This document shows positions 8,805-21,557 of a stretch of 35,610 bases of DNA, piece after piece. The stretch is from Gemmatimonadota bacterium. GTDB taxonomy: Bacteria > Gemmatimonadota > Gemmatimonadetes > Gemmatimonadales > Gemmatimonadaceae. Under the pieces are notes generated by a model. That model had not been told where the DNA came from. It was given only the letters and a program-made list of their open reading frames with translations, and made no database searches. Both the position numbers and the translations under genes were made by a program. The DNA is taken from assembly GCA_021324635.1 (NCBI GenBank), contig JAJPIS010000113.1:1-35610 (forward strand). The letters run 5' to 3'. The stretch's first letter is position 1. Every line of letters begins with the position of its first letter.

Positions 8805-10985
8805 ATGCGGATCTCTCCTCTGGCTCTCTCGGCCACCGTGGCGCTGGGGCTCGGCGCCTCCCGCGCGGCCCAGGCCCAAGCATCGGCGTCCTCGTTCACC
8901 ATCCCGCAGGTTCTGGGCTTTCCCTTTCCGACGGACCTCGTGGCGGCGCCGACGGGCGCGCGGATCGCGTGGGTCACCGACGTGCGCGGCGTGCGCAACG
9001 TCTGGGGGGCCGACGGCCCCGGCTTCGCCGCCCATCCGCTCACCAACTACTCGGCAGACGATGGGCAGGAGCTGACGAACCTCGCCTTCACGCGGGACGG
9101 CCAGACCGTGGTCTACGTTCGCGGAGGCGATCATGACGCGAATTGGCCGGCCGAGGGTGGTCTGGCGCCCGACCCGGCCGGATCCGCCACGCAGCCGAAG
9201 GTTCAGATCTGGGCCGTGCCGTTCGTCGGCGGCGCGCCCCGGCTGCTCGCCGACGGTGATGAGCCGGCGGTCTCGCCCCGCGGCGATGTGGTCGCGTTCA
9301 TCCGGGACCACAAGGTGTGGTCGGTGCCGCTCGACGGCAGCAAGCCGGCGGCGATGCGCGTCTTCGATCGGGGGGAGGCGAGCGAGCTGACCTGGTCACC
9401 GAGCGGCGACGCCCTCGCGTTCGTGTCGGACAGGGGCGATCACAGCTTCATCGGACTCTTCACGGCGGACAGCGCGCCGGTCCGCTATCTCGCGCCCTCG
9501 ACGACGCGCGACGAGGGACCGGTCTGGTCGCCCGACGGTCGGCGCCTCGCGTTCGTCCGCCGGCCGGGCGCCGGCGGCGCCCCGCGGACGCTGCTCGACC
9601 GCCATCCCGACCCCTGGGCGATCTGGGTCGCCGACGCCGCCACCGGTGACGGTCACGTCGTGTGGACGAGCCCCGAGACGCTGCGGGGCTCCGTGAGCCG
9701 AGTGGGCGACGGCCCCCATCTCGCCTGGCTCACGGGCGACCGGATCCTCTACCGAGGGGAGCTCGACGGGTGGCCGCACCTGTACACCGTGCGTCTCACG
9801 GGCGGCGAGCCGACGCGCCTCACGAGCGGATCGTTCATGGTCGAGGATATCGCGCAGGACAGCGCGGGCTCCTTCGTGGTGTACAGCGCCAACACCGGCC
9901 GCGATCCGAGCGATGATGACCGCCGGCATCTCTTTCGCGCCGGCGCCGACCAGACCGCGCCCGTACCGCTCACGATGGGCGATGGGATCGAGACCCAGCC
10001 CGTGGTGACGGGCGACGGCCGGACGGTCGCCTTCATCGCGGCCGGTCCTCGGACCCCGCCGCTCGTGTCGGTAGTGCCGGCGAGCGGTGGCGCGCCCCGG
10101 TCGCTGACCCCGAACCTGATCCCGGCCGACTTCCCGACGGCGCAACTGGTCGTGCCGCGCCGAGTGGTGTTCCGGTCGGAGGACGGTCTGCCGGTACACG
10201 GTCAACTGTTCGAGCGGCCGGGCGGCGGGAAGAAGCCCGCGCTGATCTTCGTCCACGGCGGGCCGCCCCGGCAGATGCTGCTCGGCTGGCACTACATGGA
10301 CTACTACTCCGGCTCGTACGCGATGAACCAGTACTACGCGAACCACGGGTACGTGGTGCTGAGCGTCAACTACCGACTCGGGATCGGGTACGGGCACGAG
10401 TTCCACTACGCCGAGCACGCCGGCCCGTTCGGCGCGTCGGAGTACCGTGATGTGTTGGCCGGGCGGGCGTTTCTGGCGACGCTGCCCGAGGTGGACAGCG
10501 CGCGCGTCGGCATCTGGGGCGGGTCGTACGGCGGCTTTCTGACCGCGCTGGCCCTGGCCCGGAACTCGAATCTGTTCGCGGCCGGCGTCGACCTGCACGG
10601 CGTGCACAACTGGGTCTCGGACGACTCGCGCCGGTTCGCGGCGCTCCAGCAGCGGTTCGAGCACGCCGATCTCGAGCGGGCGATGCAGGTCGCCTGGGAA
10701 TCCTCACCCGTCGCCTCGATCGCCTCCTGGCGCTCGCCCGTGCTGCTCATTCAGGGCGACGACGACCGCAACGTGCATTTCGGCGAGATGGTCGATCTCG
10801 TGCAGCGTCTCTCGGCGGCGTCGGTACCGTACCAGCAGCTCGTCCTCCCCAACGAGATCCACGGCTTCCTGCGCTTCCAATCCTGGCTCACGGCCGACAG
10901 CGCCGCCGCGCGATTCTTCGATTCGACGCTGCGGGGCATGAAGGGTCCCCAGGAGGGCATCGCCAACGCCGGCGACCGGCGGTAG
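8805..10985 (+). CDS. Secreted S9 family (prolyl oligopeptidase-type) peptidase
   Basis: Serine peptidase of 726 residues. The ATG at 8805 begins a signal peptide ending AAQAQA; a GTG at 8790 with a G-rich stretch before it is an alternative. The N-terminal ~450 residues are a WD40/PD40-like propeller, with repeated patterns such as W-S-P-S/D-G and LAFVSDRGD. The C-terminal alpha/beta hydrolase has the nucleophile in GIWGGSYGGF (Ser574), the acid in QGDDDRNV (Asp654) and the histidine in NEIHGF (His686), so the triad is complete. It probably degrades peptides in the periplasm or outside the cell, in the DPP4 or acylaminoacyl-peptidase style. An inverted repeat (8761-8768 with 8781-8788) lies just before the start. 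Confidence 0.93.
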   Translation: MRISPLALSATVALGLGASRAAQAQASASSFTIPQVLGFPFPTDLVAAPTGARIAWVTDVRGVRNVWGADGPGFAAHPLTNYSADDGQELTNLAFTRDGQTVVYVRGGDHDANWPAEGGLAPDPAGSATQPKVQIWAVPFVGGAPRLLADGDEPAVSPRGDVVAFIRDHKVWSVPLDGSKPAAMRVFDRGEASELTWSPSGDALAFVSDRGDHSFIGLFTADSAPVRYLAPSTTRDEGPVWSPDGRRLAFVRRPGAGGAPRTLLDRHPDPWAIWVADAATGDGHVVWTSPETLRGSVSRVGDGPHLAWLTGDRILYRGELDGWPHLYTVRLTGGEPTRLTSGSFMVEDIAQDSAGSFVVYSANTGRDPSDDDRRHLFRAGADQTAPVPLTMGDGIETQPVVTGDGRTVAFIAAGPRTPPLVSVVPASGGAPRSLTPNLIPADFPTAQLVVPRRVVFRSEDGLPVHGQLFERPGGGKKPALIFVHGGPPRQMLLGWHYMDYYSGSYAMNQYYANHGYVVLSVNYRLGIGYGHEFHYAEHAGPFGASEYRDVLAGRAFLATLPEVDSARVGIWGGSYGGFLTALALARNSNLFAAGVDLHGVHNWVSDDSRRFAALQQRFEHADLERAMQVAWESSPVASIASWRSPVLLIQGDDDRNVHFGEMVDLVQRLSAASVPYQQLVLPNEIHGFLRFQSWLTADSAAARFFDSTLRGMKGPQEGIANAGDRR

Positions 10986-10999
10986 CGGAGGGGGTCACG

Positions 11000-11680
11000 A
11001 TCGGACCGGAACTCACGGCGCAGCCCACGGGGCACCAGTCACGCGGGCGCGGCTACTCGCTGGGCGAGGAGATCGCCAACAGCATCACGCACGGCGCCGG
11101 ACTGGTCGGGAGCATCGCCGCCTCGGCCCTCCTGCTCCTCGTCGTGGCGCAGCACCACGACAGGCTCTGGCTGGCGGCCGACGCGGCGTACGCGGCCTCC
11201 CTCATCATCCTGTACACCGCGTCCACCTGCTACCACGCGATCCCGAGCCGGCGCGCCAAGCCGGTCTTCCGCGTCATGGATCACGCCGCGATCTACGTCC
11301 TGATCGCCGGCACGTACACGCCGTTCGCGCTCCTCAACCTGCGGGGCGCCTGGGGCTGGGCGCTGTGCGCGGCGGTCTGGGTCTTCGCCATCCTCGGGGT
11401 CGTCTTCACGGCGCTCATTCGTCACCGCCTGTCACGGGCCACGACGGTGATCTATGTCGTCATGGGATGGATGGGGATCATTGCCGCCAAGCCCGCGTTC
11501 GACCACCTGAGCGCCTGGGCCATCGTGTGGCTCCTCGGGGGTGGTCTCCTCTATACCGCGGGGACGCTGTTCTACGCCTGGGAGCGCCTTCGGTACGGCC
11601 ACGCGATCTGGCACCTGTTCGTCCTGGGGGGCAGCATCTGCCACTACATCGCCGTCCTGCGCTACGCCGTCCCGAGCTGA
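11000..11680 (+). CDS. Hemolysin III / PAQR family membrane protein
   Basis: Integral inner-membrane protein of about 226 residues with seven predicted segments. The N-terminal family motif YSLGEEIANSITHGAGL at ~11054-11104, the central DHAAIYVLIAGTYTPF, and the C-terminal GHAIWHLFVLGGSICHY are all present. The conserved His and Asp residues that bind metal in PAQR proteins are intact. The first ordinary start (GTG 11144) would delete the motif and helix one. No ATG, GTG or TTG exists in frame between it and at least position 10862. A very good ribosome-binding site (GGAGGGGG, 10987-10994) stands 5 bases before ATC at 11000, suggesting a rare ATC start. The role of bacterial members is poorly defined. 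Confidence 0.85.
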   Translation: MGPELTAQPTGHQSRGRGYSLGEEIANSITHGAGLVGSIAASALLLLVVAQHHDRLWLAADAAYAASLIILYTASTCYHAIPSRRAKPVFRVMDHAAIYVLIAGTYTPFALLNLRGAWGWALCAAVWVFAILGVVFTALIRHRLSRATTVIYVVMGWMGIIAAKPAFDHLSAWAIVWLLGGGLLYTAGTLFYAWERLRYGHAIWHLFVLGGSICHYIAVLRYAVPS

Positions 11681-11726
11681 CGGAGGACCGGGGTCGCCGG
11701 CCCGCTCGGTCGGTCGGCGCCTGAGG

Positions 11727-11748
11727 ACGACGACCCGTTTGTCGTCGT
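11727..11748. terminator. Hairpin between hemolysin III gene and DinB remnant
   Basis: ACGACGAC (11727-11734) and GTCGTCGT (11741-11748) form a perfect 8-bp stem with a 6-base loop, 47 bp after the hemolysin III stop and facing the minus-strand DinB remnant. There is no T tract, so termination is only possible. Confidence 0.4.
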
Positions 11749-11865
11749 AGGGCCAGGTCGGAACGCGCGCACGCGGGTCATAGGTGTCGGCCGATCACCA
11801 GCAGGTCGACCGTCACGATGAACTCACCATACCGGGTGCGAGCGAGGCGGGCGGCGCCGCTCGGG

Positions 11866-12134
11866 TCACCCCCACTGCTCGTCCGTCGTCGGGCCATAGA
11901 TCGACGGGAGCGGCACGTCGAGCAGCCGCAGATACACGGTCAACTGTCCGCTCCGCGCGCCATCTTCGTGAGCCAGCCCGGCATGGTGGCCACGAGCTGC
12001 GTGAGGTGCCCGAGCGGAAAGCACTTGGCGTGCGGCTTCCACGCCCCTTGCTCCGCCGGCACGCGCTCCAGCAGCCGTCGCGTCGGCTTGGCCTCGCGAT
12101 CGAGCTCCGCCACCAGCATCCCCGCCATCGTCAT
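11866..12134 (-). pseudogene. DinB-family protein, internally deleted and frameshifted
   Basis: The first part (12134 down to ~11940) encodes a typical DinB/DUF664-like N-terminus: LVAELDREAKPTRRLLERVP, then W-K-P-H, then a helix ending VATMPGWL. It stops at TGA (11940). In the next frame the typical C-terminus GQLTVYLRLLDVPLPSIYGP runs to 11866. The roughly 70-80 residues that normally separate these parts, including two of the metal-site histidines, are absent. The break falls in CGCGGAGCGGACAG, where GCGGA occurs twice, consistent with a deletion between short direct repeats that also changed the frame. No functional protein is expected. Confidence 0.8.
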
Positions 12135-12495
12135 CGTCGTCCCCGGTGTTCGTGACACAGCTCCCGGCGCCACGCAGCACGCCGACGACCAGTTCTCCGT
12201 GTGCGCCGTGTACCTGGCGTCACCCGGGGATGGGAGCGACTGCGATACCGTCGTCAACCCGGGCTCGTCTCACGACGAAGGTGCCGTTGCGACCGCGTGG
12301 CAGATCGTGGCCGGGGAGGGTGTTGCGAGTCCCTCCTTGTAGAGCTGTCCATCACGCGACGGTGATCCAGGATCGCCTCGGACGCAACGCGTCGCACAGG
12401 CAGTCGAGCGTGTCGCACTCGACAGTCTCGGGCCGATGAGCGCAGGCGTGCGCCGCAGACGTGCGCCGCGGACGGCCACCGGGAGTCGGCCGCGG
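12135..12495. other. 361-bp stretch without a recognisable gene
   Basis: Between the DinB remnant and the end of the outer-membrane protein gene I see no coding sequence with a recognisable family on either strand, and no clear hairpin followed by T residues. It would hold the promoter of the DinB gene when that was intact. Confidence 0.5.
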
Positions 12496-14254
12496 TCACC
12501 GCGCCGGGTACTCGAAGATCGCGGTCGGGATCGCCTGCGTGCGGGCCAGGGCGATGTCGCGCGGATCGACGTAGAAGCGCTCCAACCCGTTGGTGCTCGT
12601 GAGGCGCACCTGGAAGCGGGCGTTGGGGTCGTGGGTGACCGGAAAGGCGAAGTCGACACGCCAGAGCCGCTTCGAGTGCACCGGGAGCGCGGCCAACACG
12701 CTCACACCAACGCTGACGGCCGCCGGGGAGTTGACGCCGTACGGCACGCCCTGTGCCCAGATCAGCCCGAGGTTGGCGAAGCCGGCGACGCCCAGCTCAC
12801 CGATTTTCTTGACCGGCTCCAGCAGCCAGCGCTCCTCCAACCGCGTCACACTCCGTTCCCCGCCCGTCACGGTGGACTTCTGGAATCCAGGGACGCCGCC
12901 GCGCGGGTCAGCGAACGAGAGCGCAAAGGGGATTCGCGAGTCCACGCCCAGCGCGTACTCCTCGCTGAGAATGACGGTGTGCACGGGAGCCGGCTTCCAG
13001 TACACGGCGGCTCGGCCAGACAGGAAGATGTCGTCCCATGCGCCCGAGCCAATGTCGTCCCGCGCCTCGCCCGATGCCTGGACCGCCAGCAAGTAGGTCG
13101 GCGCGCCCGCACCGGCGTATACCCCCGACGCGACGAGCACGTCGTGCCCGGATCCGAAGACGGGGATGCTGTGCGCCCCGACGACGCCGATCTCCGTTCC
13201 CACCCTGATGTCCTGCTCGCCGCTGAGCGCATCGAAGCCCCTCACGCGCAGGAATCGGATGTCCCGGAAGCCGGCAATCGCGTTGATGCGCGTGGCCAGG
13301 AGCGCCGTGTAGCGCGCGACCAGGCCGGGAACCGTGTCCGGGCGCACGCCGTGGCCCGGCGGCAGCACGATCGGATGGGAGCCTGGCGCCTCCCGCTCGT
13401 CGGAGAGGGACAACCCGAACAGCGTGAGGTGCCCGGGCCCGGCGCCGACGCGCCCCACGGCGCCGATCTGGGCGAACCGGCGTCGGATGTCGAGCCGGGG
13501 CGGAAGCGCCGTCGCCGGGTTCAGGAAGGTGACGTAGGTGCGCCGCTCGGCGGCCTGCGCGATCCATCCGATCCGCTGCACGTCCGTGAAGAACGGGTAG
13601 ACGAACGTTGCCGTCCAATATCCGCCAAGCAGATCGCGGGTGCCCAGGAGCGACAGCTCGTACGGCCGGCCGAGGAACGCGTAGTCCGTCATGCCGCCCG
13701 CATAGCGGTCGCGCAAGCCGAGGCCATCCGCCCAGTCTCCGGCGACGTTCACGCCGTCACCCAGCAAGTTCCCGTCCCCCAATCGGGCCTCGGTGACGTG
13801 CGGTGCTTGCTGCCGCACGGCGAGGCCGCCGAAGAGCGACAGATCGTCGCTCGTCACCACGGCGACGCGGACGCCGCCGTGGTGATCGTCGTACGCGGTT
13901 ACGCGCACCGTCGAGAGAAATGGCTGGGCCCGGAGGATGCGTTCGGACGCCGCGCGGCGTACCTCCGTGCACGGCTGCCCCACCCGGAGCACGAGGAAGC
14001 TCTGAATGACGGTCGGCCGCGTCACCGTATGCACCGCCGTCAGGGCGCGCGCCAGGAACCGCCATCGACTATTGACGCCGCCACCGTAGGGAGCGTGCGA
14101 CTCGACGTCGATCGCCCGCACGAGCCGACCGTCGCACGGGCTCAGGACGCGCGCCGTGTCCTGCGCCGCAAGTTTTCGTGACGGCACAGCCAGGCCGGTC
14201 CCGACGACGACGAGGACGGCTCCGCTCCACCGGCGGGCCGGGCGGAGCGCGCCG

Positions 14255-17758
<3,504 letters not shown>

Positions 17759-17944
17759 AGTACTACGCCGCTTGACCGCCCGCCAATCGGGCGCTGGCGG
17801 CAGAATCGGCCCCGCGCTGATTGGAAGATAACCGGTACGCCGCTCTTTGCCTCACCGGCGCGAATAGGCGGTAGTGTCTCCGTCCGAGCCACTACCGAAC
17901 AGGCTCGGTCGCGACTTCGTCCCTGACCTCAGCCAGCCGCGCAG

Positions 17945-18601
17945 CTACCGCTTCGGGTGGCCCGTCTCCGGCTTGGGGTGGCCCATCTCCGGGACGGGCC
18001 TCCCGAGGAACGCTTCGAGGGGTTGGATGTCGCCGTCCATCCGGTGATCGTCCATCAGGCTGATCATCCGGGTCTGGGCCAGGGCCGTCTCGACGGGGAC
18101 GTGGCGTTCCTGGATCAGGTATGCCGCCCAGAGGTGGCTTGCGCGCCAGGCGACGGTACAGTGCAGAAGCACCTTGCCGTCGGCCGTGCGCAGCGCGGCG
18201 GCGAGCTCCGTCACCGCCTTCGGTGAGTAGGGGAACTCGGGCGTGCCGCGCATCGGGAGGTACACGTAGCGCATGCCGAGCGACTTGACGAGCGCCGCCT
18301 CGTCGAACGTCACCGACCGGCTCATCTCCTCCGGCGAGCGGAGATTCACCACGGTGGTGACGCCCTGGTCCCGGAGCTGACGCAGGGCGCGCTCGGTGGG
18401 CTGCCCTGCGATGAAGACGTCGTCCCCGACCTTTGCAAATCTGGCAAGGAACAGTCCGGCGGTGTCGAGAGCCACGGGGAAGGGCGGCGTGGCGGAGGCA
18501 TCCGGCCCGGCAAGCCGCTGCGCCCCTGCAGGACTCGAGAGGGCAAGCGCCGCCACCACGACGGCCGCGAGGCCTGCGCCTGCGCGGCGAGCATTGATCA
18601 T
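17945..18601 (-). CDS. Secreted DSP/Blh-type protein phosphatase
   Basis: Periplasmic phosphatase-like protein of 218 residues. The ATG at 18601 has TAGGAG upstream and begins a signal peptide ending SPAGAQ. The body follows the beta-lactamase-hydrolase-like (Blh/DUF442) and DSP-PTPase pattern: DDVFIAGQPTERALRQLRDQG, VTTVVNLRSPEE, YVYLPMRG, and the P-loop LLHCTVAWRASHLWAAY with Cys148 and Arg153. The loop has four residues between Cys and Arg, as in Blh proteins, rather than the five of classic PTPs; its usual Gly is replaced (A-W). The substrate is unknown. The C-terminus has a short imperfect repeat (GHPKPETGHPKR). It is divergent from the GlxA-type regulator. Confidence 0.85.
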   Translation of the reverse strand: MINARRAGAGLAAVVVAALALSSPAGAQRLAGPDASATPPFPVALDTAGLFLARFAKVGDDVFIAGQPTERALRQLRDQGVTTVVNLRSPEEMSRSVTFDEAALVKSLGMRYVYLPMRGTPEFPYSPKAVTELAAALRTADGKVLLHCTVAWRASHLWAAYLIQERHVPVETALAQTRMISLMDDHRMDGDIQPLEAFLGRPVPEMGHPKPETGHPKR

Positions 18602-18943
18602 CGTCACTCCTACAGTCTGCCGCATCTGCGCGAGGGTCCGTATCAGAACGGGTGGAACACTGCCACGATGCAACTTCGGCAATGCGCCGTCGCTGGTCGA
18701 GCAATCGAAAGCGCCGGCCAGCGACTGATTCCTGCCAGCGTCCGACACCGTGCGTCGGGAGCGTCGGCCACCGGCCATGCGGCCGGGGACGCGGATGGCG
18801 GGATTCGAGTGTCGCTCGACGTCTGTTCTGCTCCGTGCGTCGCGGCGACCGCGCTACGTTGCGGGAAACCCGCTCTCGCCATGCACCGCAGTGCCCGGGT
18901 GGCGCGGCACGGCCCGCGCAACCAGTTTTGGGGCGGAGGCGCC
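18602..18943. other. 342-bp divergent intergenic region
   Basis: Lies between the phosphatase gene (minus) and the GlxA-type regulator (plus), so promoters of both should lie here. The only sites I can support are TAGGAG before the phosphatase start and CGGAGG (18934-18939) five bases before the GTG start of the regulator. No recognisable protein or strong palindrome is visible. Confidence 0.5.
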
Positions 18944-19909
18944 GTGGCCAGTGCCCATCGCGTAGTCGCGCTCGTTCTCGAGACCGTCGTTCCATTCGAT
19001 CTGGCCGTTCCCTGTCAGGTGTTCGGGTGGGGACGCCCCGACCTCGGCGCCATCCGCTACGCTTTCGCCGTCTGCGGCGTGCGGCGGGGCACGGTGCGAA
19101 CGCCCCAGGGATTCGGTATCGAAGTGCGGCACGGCCTGCACGCGCTCCGCGACGCGGACACCATTGTCGTCCCCGGAACAAGCGATCTCTCGCGCCCCAT
19201 CCCTCGGCAGGTATCGGCCGCGCTCCGAGAGGCGTACGACCGCGGCGCGCGACTCATCTCCATCTGTTCCGGTGCGTTCGTCCTCGCCGAAGCGGGCCTC
19301 CTCGACGGCCGCCGCGCAACGAGCCACTGGCAGGATGCGCCGCTGCTCGCCGCGCGCTACCCGGCCGTCAGGGTGGATCCGACCGTGCTCTTCGTCGACG
19401 AGGGGCGAGTCCTGACGTCGGCGGGGATCGCCGCCGGGATCGACCTCTGTCTGCACGTCGTCCTCGCCGACCACGGGGCCGCGGTCGCGAACGCGATCGC
19501 TCGGCGACTCGTCGTGGCGCCGTACCGGGGCGGCGGTCAGGCACAGTACATCGAGATGCCGATTCCGGACCCGGAGGGCTCGACGCTCGAGCGCACCCGT
19601 GAGTGGATACGCCGGAACATCGGCCAGCCGCTCACGATCCGGGAGATGGCGCGTCATGCCCGGATGAGCGAGCGGCATTTCGCCCGCCGGTTCGTCGAGG
19701 AGGCGGGCATCACGCCGATGCAGTGGCTGCTCCGTCTGCGGGTGAATCACGCGCGCGAGCTGCTGGAGCGGTCCGACCTTCTCGTGAAGCAGGTCGCGGC
19801 GCGCACCGGATGGGGCTCGACGCTGGCGCTCCGCGAGCACTTCCGGCGCCACGTTGGCACGACACCCCTGGCGTACCGCGAGGCCTTTCGCCAACCGAGC
19901 CGGGAATAG
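18944..19909 (+). CDS. GlxA-family transcriptional regulator (DJ-1/PfpI plus AraC HTH)
   Basis: DNA-binding regulator of 321 residues, the usual length. The GTG at 18944 is chosen for its strong CGGAGG ribosome-binding site and because family homology (HRVVALVLETVVPFDLAVP) begins at once; the open frame extends upstream without homology. Residues 1-190 form a DJ-1/PfpI glutamine-amidotransferase-like domain with Cys108 in the nucleophile-elbow position (ISICSGAFVLAEAGLL). The last ~100 residues are an AraC helix-turn-helix pair (TIREMARHARMSERHFARRF and VKQVAARTGWGSTLALREHF). In such regulators the first domain is thought to bind a small ligand. It probably controls the neighbouring DJ-1 and DoxX genes, which is inference from position. 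Confidence 0.93.
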   Translation: MASAHRVVALVLETVVPFDLAVPCQVFGWGRPDLGAIRYAFAVCGVRRGTVRTPQGFGIEVRHGLHALRDADTIVVPGTSDLSRPIPRQVSAALREAYDRGARLISICSGAFVLAEAGLLDGRRATSHWQDAPLLAARYPAVRVDPTVLFVDEGRVLTSAGIAAGIDLCLHVVLADHGAAVANAIARRLVVAPYRGGGQAQYIEMPIPDPEGSTLERTREWIRRNIGQPLTIREMARHARMSERHFARRFVEEAGITPMQWLLRLRVNHARELLERSDLLVKQVAARTGWGSTLALREHFRRHVGTTPLAYREAFRQPSRE

Positions 19910-20023
19910 CCGGCGGGGCCGGCGCGGTGGCCGGATCACAGCCCGGTCCGTCGGTTTTGGCCGCTCGCCGGCGTCCGCCGCGCCGTGCACTCTTCTGCAT
20001 GTCTCGACGCCGGGGTGCCCTGC

Positions 20024-20611
20024 ATGGCTGCTGAACGAACGGTCGCCGTCCTCCTGTTCGACGAAGTCGAAGTGCTCGACTTCGCCGCGCCGTTCGAGGT
20101 ATTCTCGGTCGCCGGCCGCCGCCATGCACGTGACCTGTTCGACGTTTCCCTGGTCGGCGTACACCCCGGAGCGATTCAGGCGCGCAACGGCTTCCGGGTG
20201 CTGCCGAAGTATTCGATCGACGACTCCCCAGCGGCCGACGTCGTGATCATCCCCGGGGGCTACGGCTCGCGCGAACAGCTCCGCAACCCGGCGACCCTCA
20301 GCTGGATCGCCCGGATGGCGGAGACGAGCGATGTGGTCCTCTCCGTCTGTACGGGAAGCCTGCTGCTGGCGGCGGCCGGCCTGCTGCGGGGGCTTCGCGC
20401 GACGACGCACCACGGCGCGTTCGAGCTTCTCGCGCAACTCGAGCCGGAGTGTACCGTCGTCACCCAGCGAGTGGTGGACACCGGCAGGATCGTGTCCACG
20501 GCCGGCGTGTCGGCCGGACTCGATGGGTCCCTTCACGTCGTCCGTCGTCTCACGAGTCCCGACGTTGCCACCGAGTGCGCCCACTACATCGAGTACGAGT
20601 GGCGATCATGA
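20024..20611 (+). CDS. DJ-1/PfpI family protein (isonitrile hydratase-like)
   Basis: Single-domain protein of 195 residues. The ATG at 20024 is chosen because family sequence (VAVLLFDEVEVLDFAAPFEVF) starts immediately; an in-frame ATG at 19985 is less likely. The acidic residue in LLFDEVEVLDF, the Cys109 elbow LSVCTGSLLLAAAGLL and the following TTHHGAFELL match the DJ-1/isonitrile hydratase group. Members include hydratases, glyoxalases and chaperones, so the reaction is not certain. Its last codon overlaps the start of the DoxX gene (ATGA at 20608), so the two are coupled. It follows the GlxA-type regulator, which has the same domain, by 114 bp. Confidence 0.9.
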   Translation: MAAERTVAVLLFDEVEVLDFAAPFEVFSVAGRRHARDLFDVSLVGVHPGAIQARNGFRVLPKYSIDDSPAADVVIIPGGYGSREQLRNPATLSWIARMAETSDVVLSVCTGSLLLAAAGLLRGLRATTHHGAFELLAQLEPECTVVTQRVVDTGRIVSTAGVSAGLDGSLHVVRRLTSPDVATECAHYIEYEWRS

Positions 20612-21063
20612 ACGAGACGCTGAGGGTCGGCCTCCTGCCACTTCTGGCCCGCGTGCTGCTTTCCCTGGAGTTCCTGATCGCGCTCAACGGGAAGATCTCC
20701 GGCTGGGACGGCCAGGCTGCGTACATGACGTCGCACGGAATGCACTTCGTCGCGCCGCTCCTGGGCGCGGCCCTCGTCATCGAGCTGACCGGGACGCTCT
20801 GCCTGCTCACGGGGTTTCGCGCCCGGGAAGCGGCGGCGCTCCTGTTTGTCTACCTCGCCCTGGTGACGCTTCGGCTCCACGACTTCTGGAACCAGGACGG
20901 GATGGTCGCCGCCGCCAACATGACGGAGTTCTTCAAGAACCTCGGCATCATGGGCGGGCTCCTGATGATCGCGGTTTACGGGCCGGGACGCTGGGCCCTC
21001 TCGCGGCGCAGCGCCGTGGGCTCGGTGGCTGGCGCGCGGACGGACGGAGAGGGGAACCGTTGA
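20608..21063 (+). CDS. DoxX-family membrane protein
   Basis: Small inner-membrane protein of 151 residues with four predicted helices: about residues 8-30, 48-68, 70-90 and 105-125. The DoxX pattern is visible in RVLLSLEFLIALNGKISGW near the start, the GAALVIELTGTLCLLTGF helix, and the end FFKNLGIMGGLLMIAVYGPG. DoxX proteins are linked to quinone, thiosulfate or redox-stress functions in various bacteria; the exact role here is unknown. The start overlaps the DJ-1 stop by ATGA, so the pair should be made together. Confidence 0.88.
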   Translation: MNETLRVGLLPLLARVLLSLEFLIALNGKISGWDGQAAYMTSHGMHFVAPLLGAALVIELTGTLCLLTGFRAREAAALLFVYLALVTLRLHDFWNQDGMVAAANMTEFFKNLGIMGGLLMIAVYGPGRWALSRRSAVGSVAGARTDGEGNR

Positions 21064-21187
21064 GCTCGGACGGCGTTGGCCGATCCCTGTCTCCGTCGCG
21101 CCGACGTACGCTGATCATGCTCTAGCGCGACGTGCCCGATCATCGTAAATCGCTTCGAGCGTTCATCCTCGAGCGTGGGAGGCTGCG

Positions 21188-21487
21188 ATGCGCACACTCA
21201 TGAAGGTCACCATTCCGATCGAGGCGGGAAACGCTGCGTTCCGTGAGGGTCGGCTTCAGCACCTCATGGGCTCCCAGCTGGAGCGGCTCAAGCCCGAAGC
21301 CGCGTACTTCTACCCCGGGGGCGGGGAACGCACCGCGTTGCTGGTCATCGATCTCAAGGAGCCGTCGGATCTCCCGGTCATCTCGGAACCGTTCTTCTCC
21401 GGGCTCGACGCGCGCGTCGAGTTCTTCCCGGTCATGAATGCCGACGACCTCCGAAAGGGACTCCAGCGTCTGGCGAGCCAGGCCTGA
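21188..21487 (+). CDS. Conserved small protein of about 99 residues
   Basis: The ATG at 21188 has GGGAGG about 5 bases upstream, a strong ribosome-binding site. The sequence (MRTLMKVTIPIEAGNAA at the start, LKPEAAYFYPGGGERTALLV in the middle, EPFFSGLDARVEFFPVMNADDL near the end) resembles a widespread family of small cytoplasmic proteins with a ferredoxin-like alpha/beta pattern. Its members are usually annotated hypothetical, or without good evidence pantothenate synthetase. It has no known activity. It follows the DoxX gene by 124 bp and lies at the left border of the island. Confidence 0.82.
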   Translation: MRTLMKVTIPIEAGNAAFREGRLQHLMGSQLERLKPEAAYFYPGGGERTALLVIDLKEPSDLPVISEPFFSGLDARVEFFPVMNADDLRKGLQRLASQA

Positions 21488-21557
21488 CTCGCCCCGCGGC
21501 CGGGCCCCGTGGCCGGCGCCATCCGCCGCAGTTGGAAGCCGACACGCCGGTCCGGCC

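Noticed and set aside
11784-12342. Plus-strand open frames over the DinB remnant
   Set aside because: The minus strand carries recognisable DinB ends; the plus frames are compositionally random.
12436-14181. 581-codon open frame on the plus strand
   Set aside because: It is opposite the Omp85-like gene, which has a signal peptide and barrel patterns; the plus frame has neither.
21313-21330. CGGGGGCGGGGA resembles the tRNA-Leu 3' end and could be a second attachment site
   Set aside because: Only 12 low-complexity bases match, and they are within the coding sequence of the conserved 99-residue protein (PGGGE).
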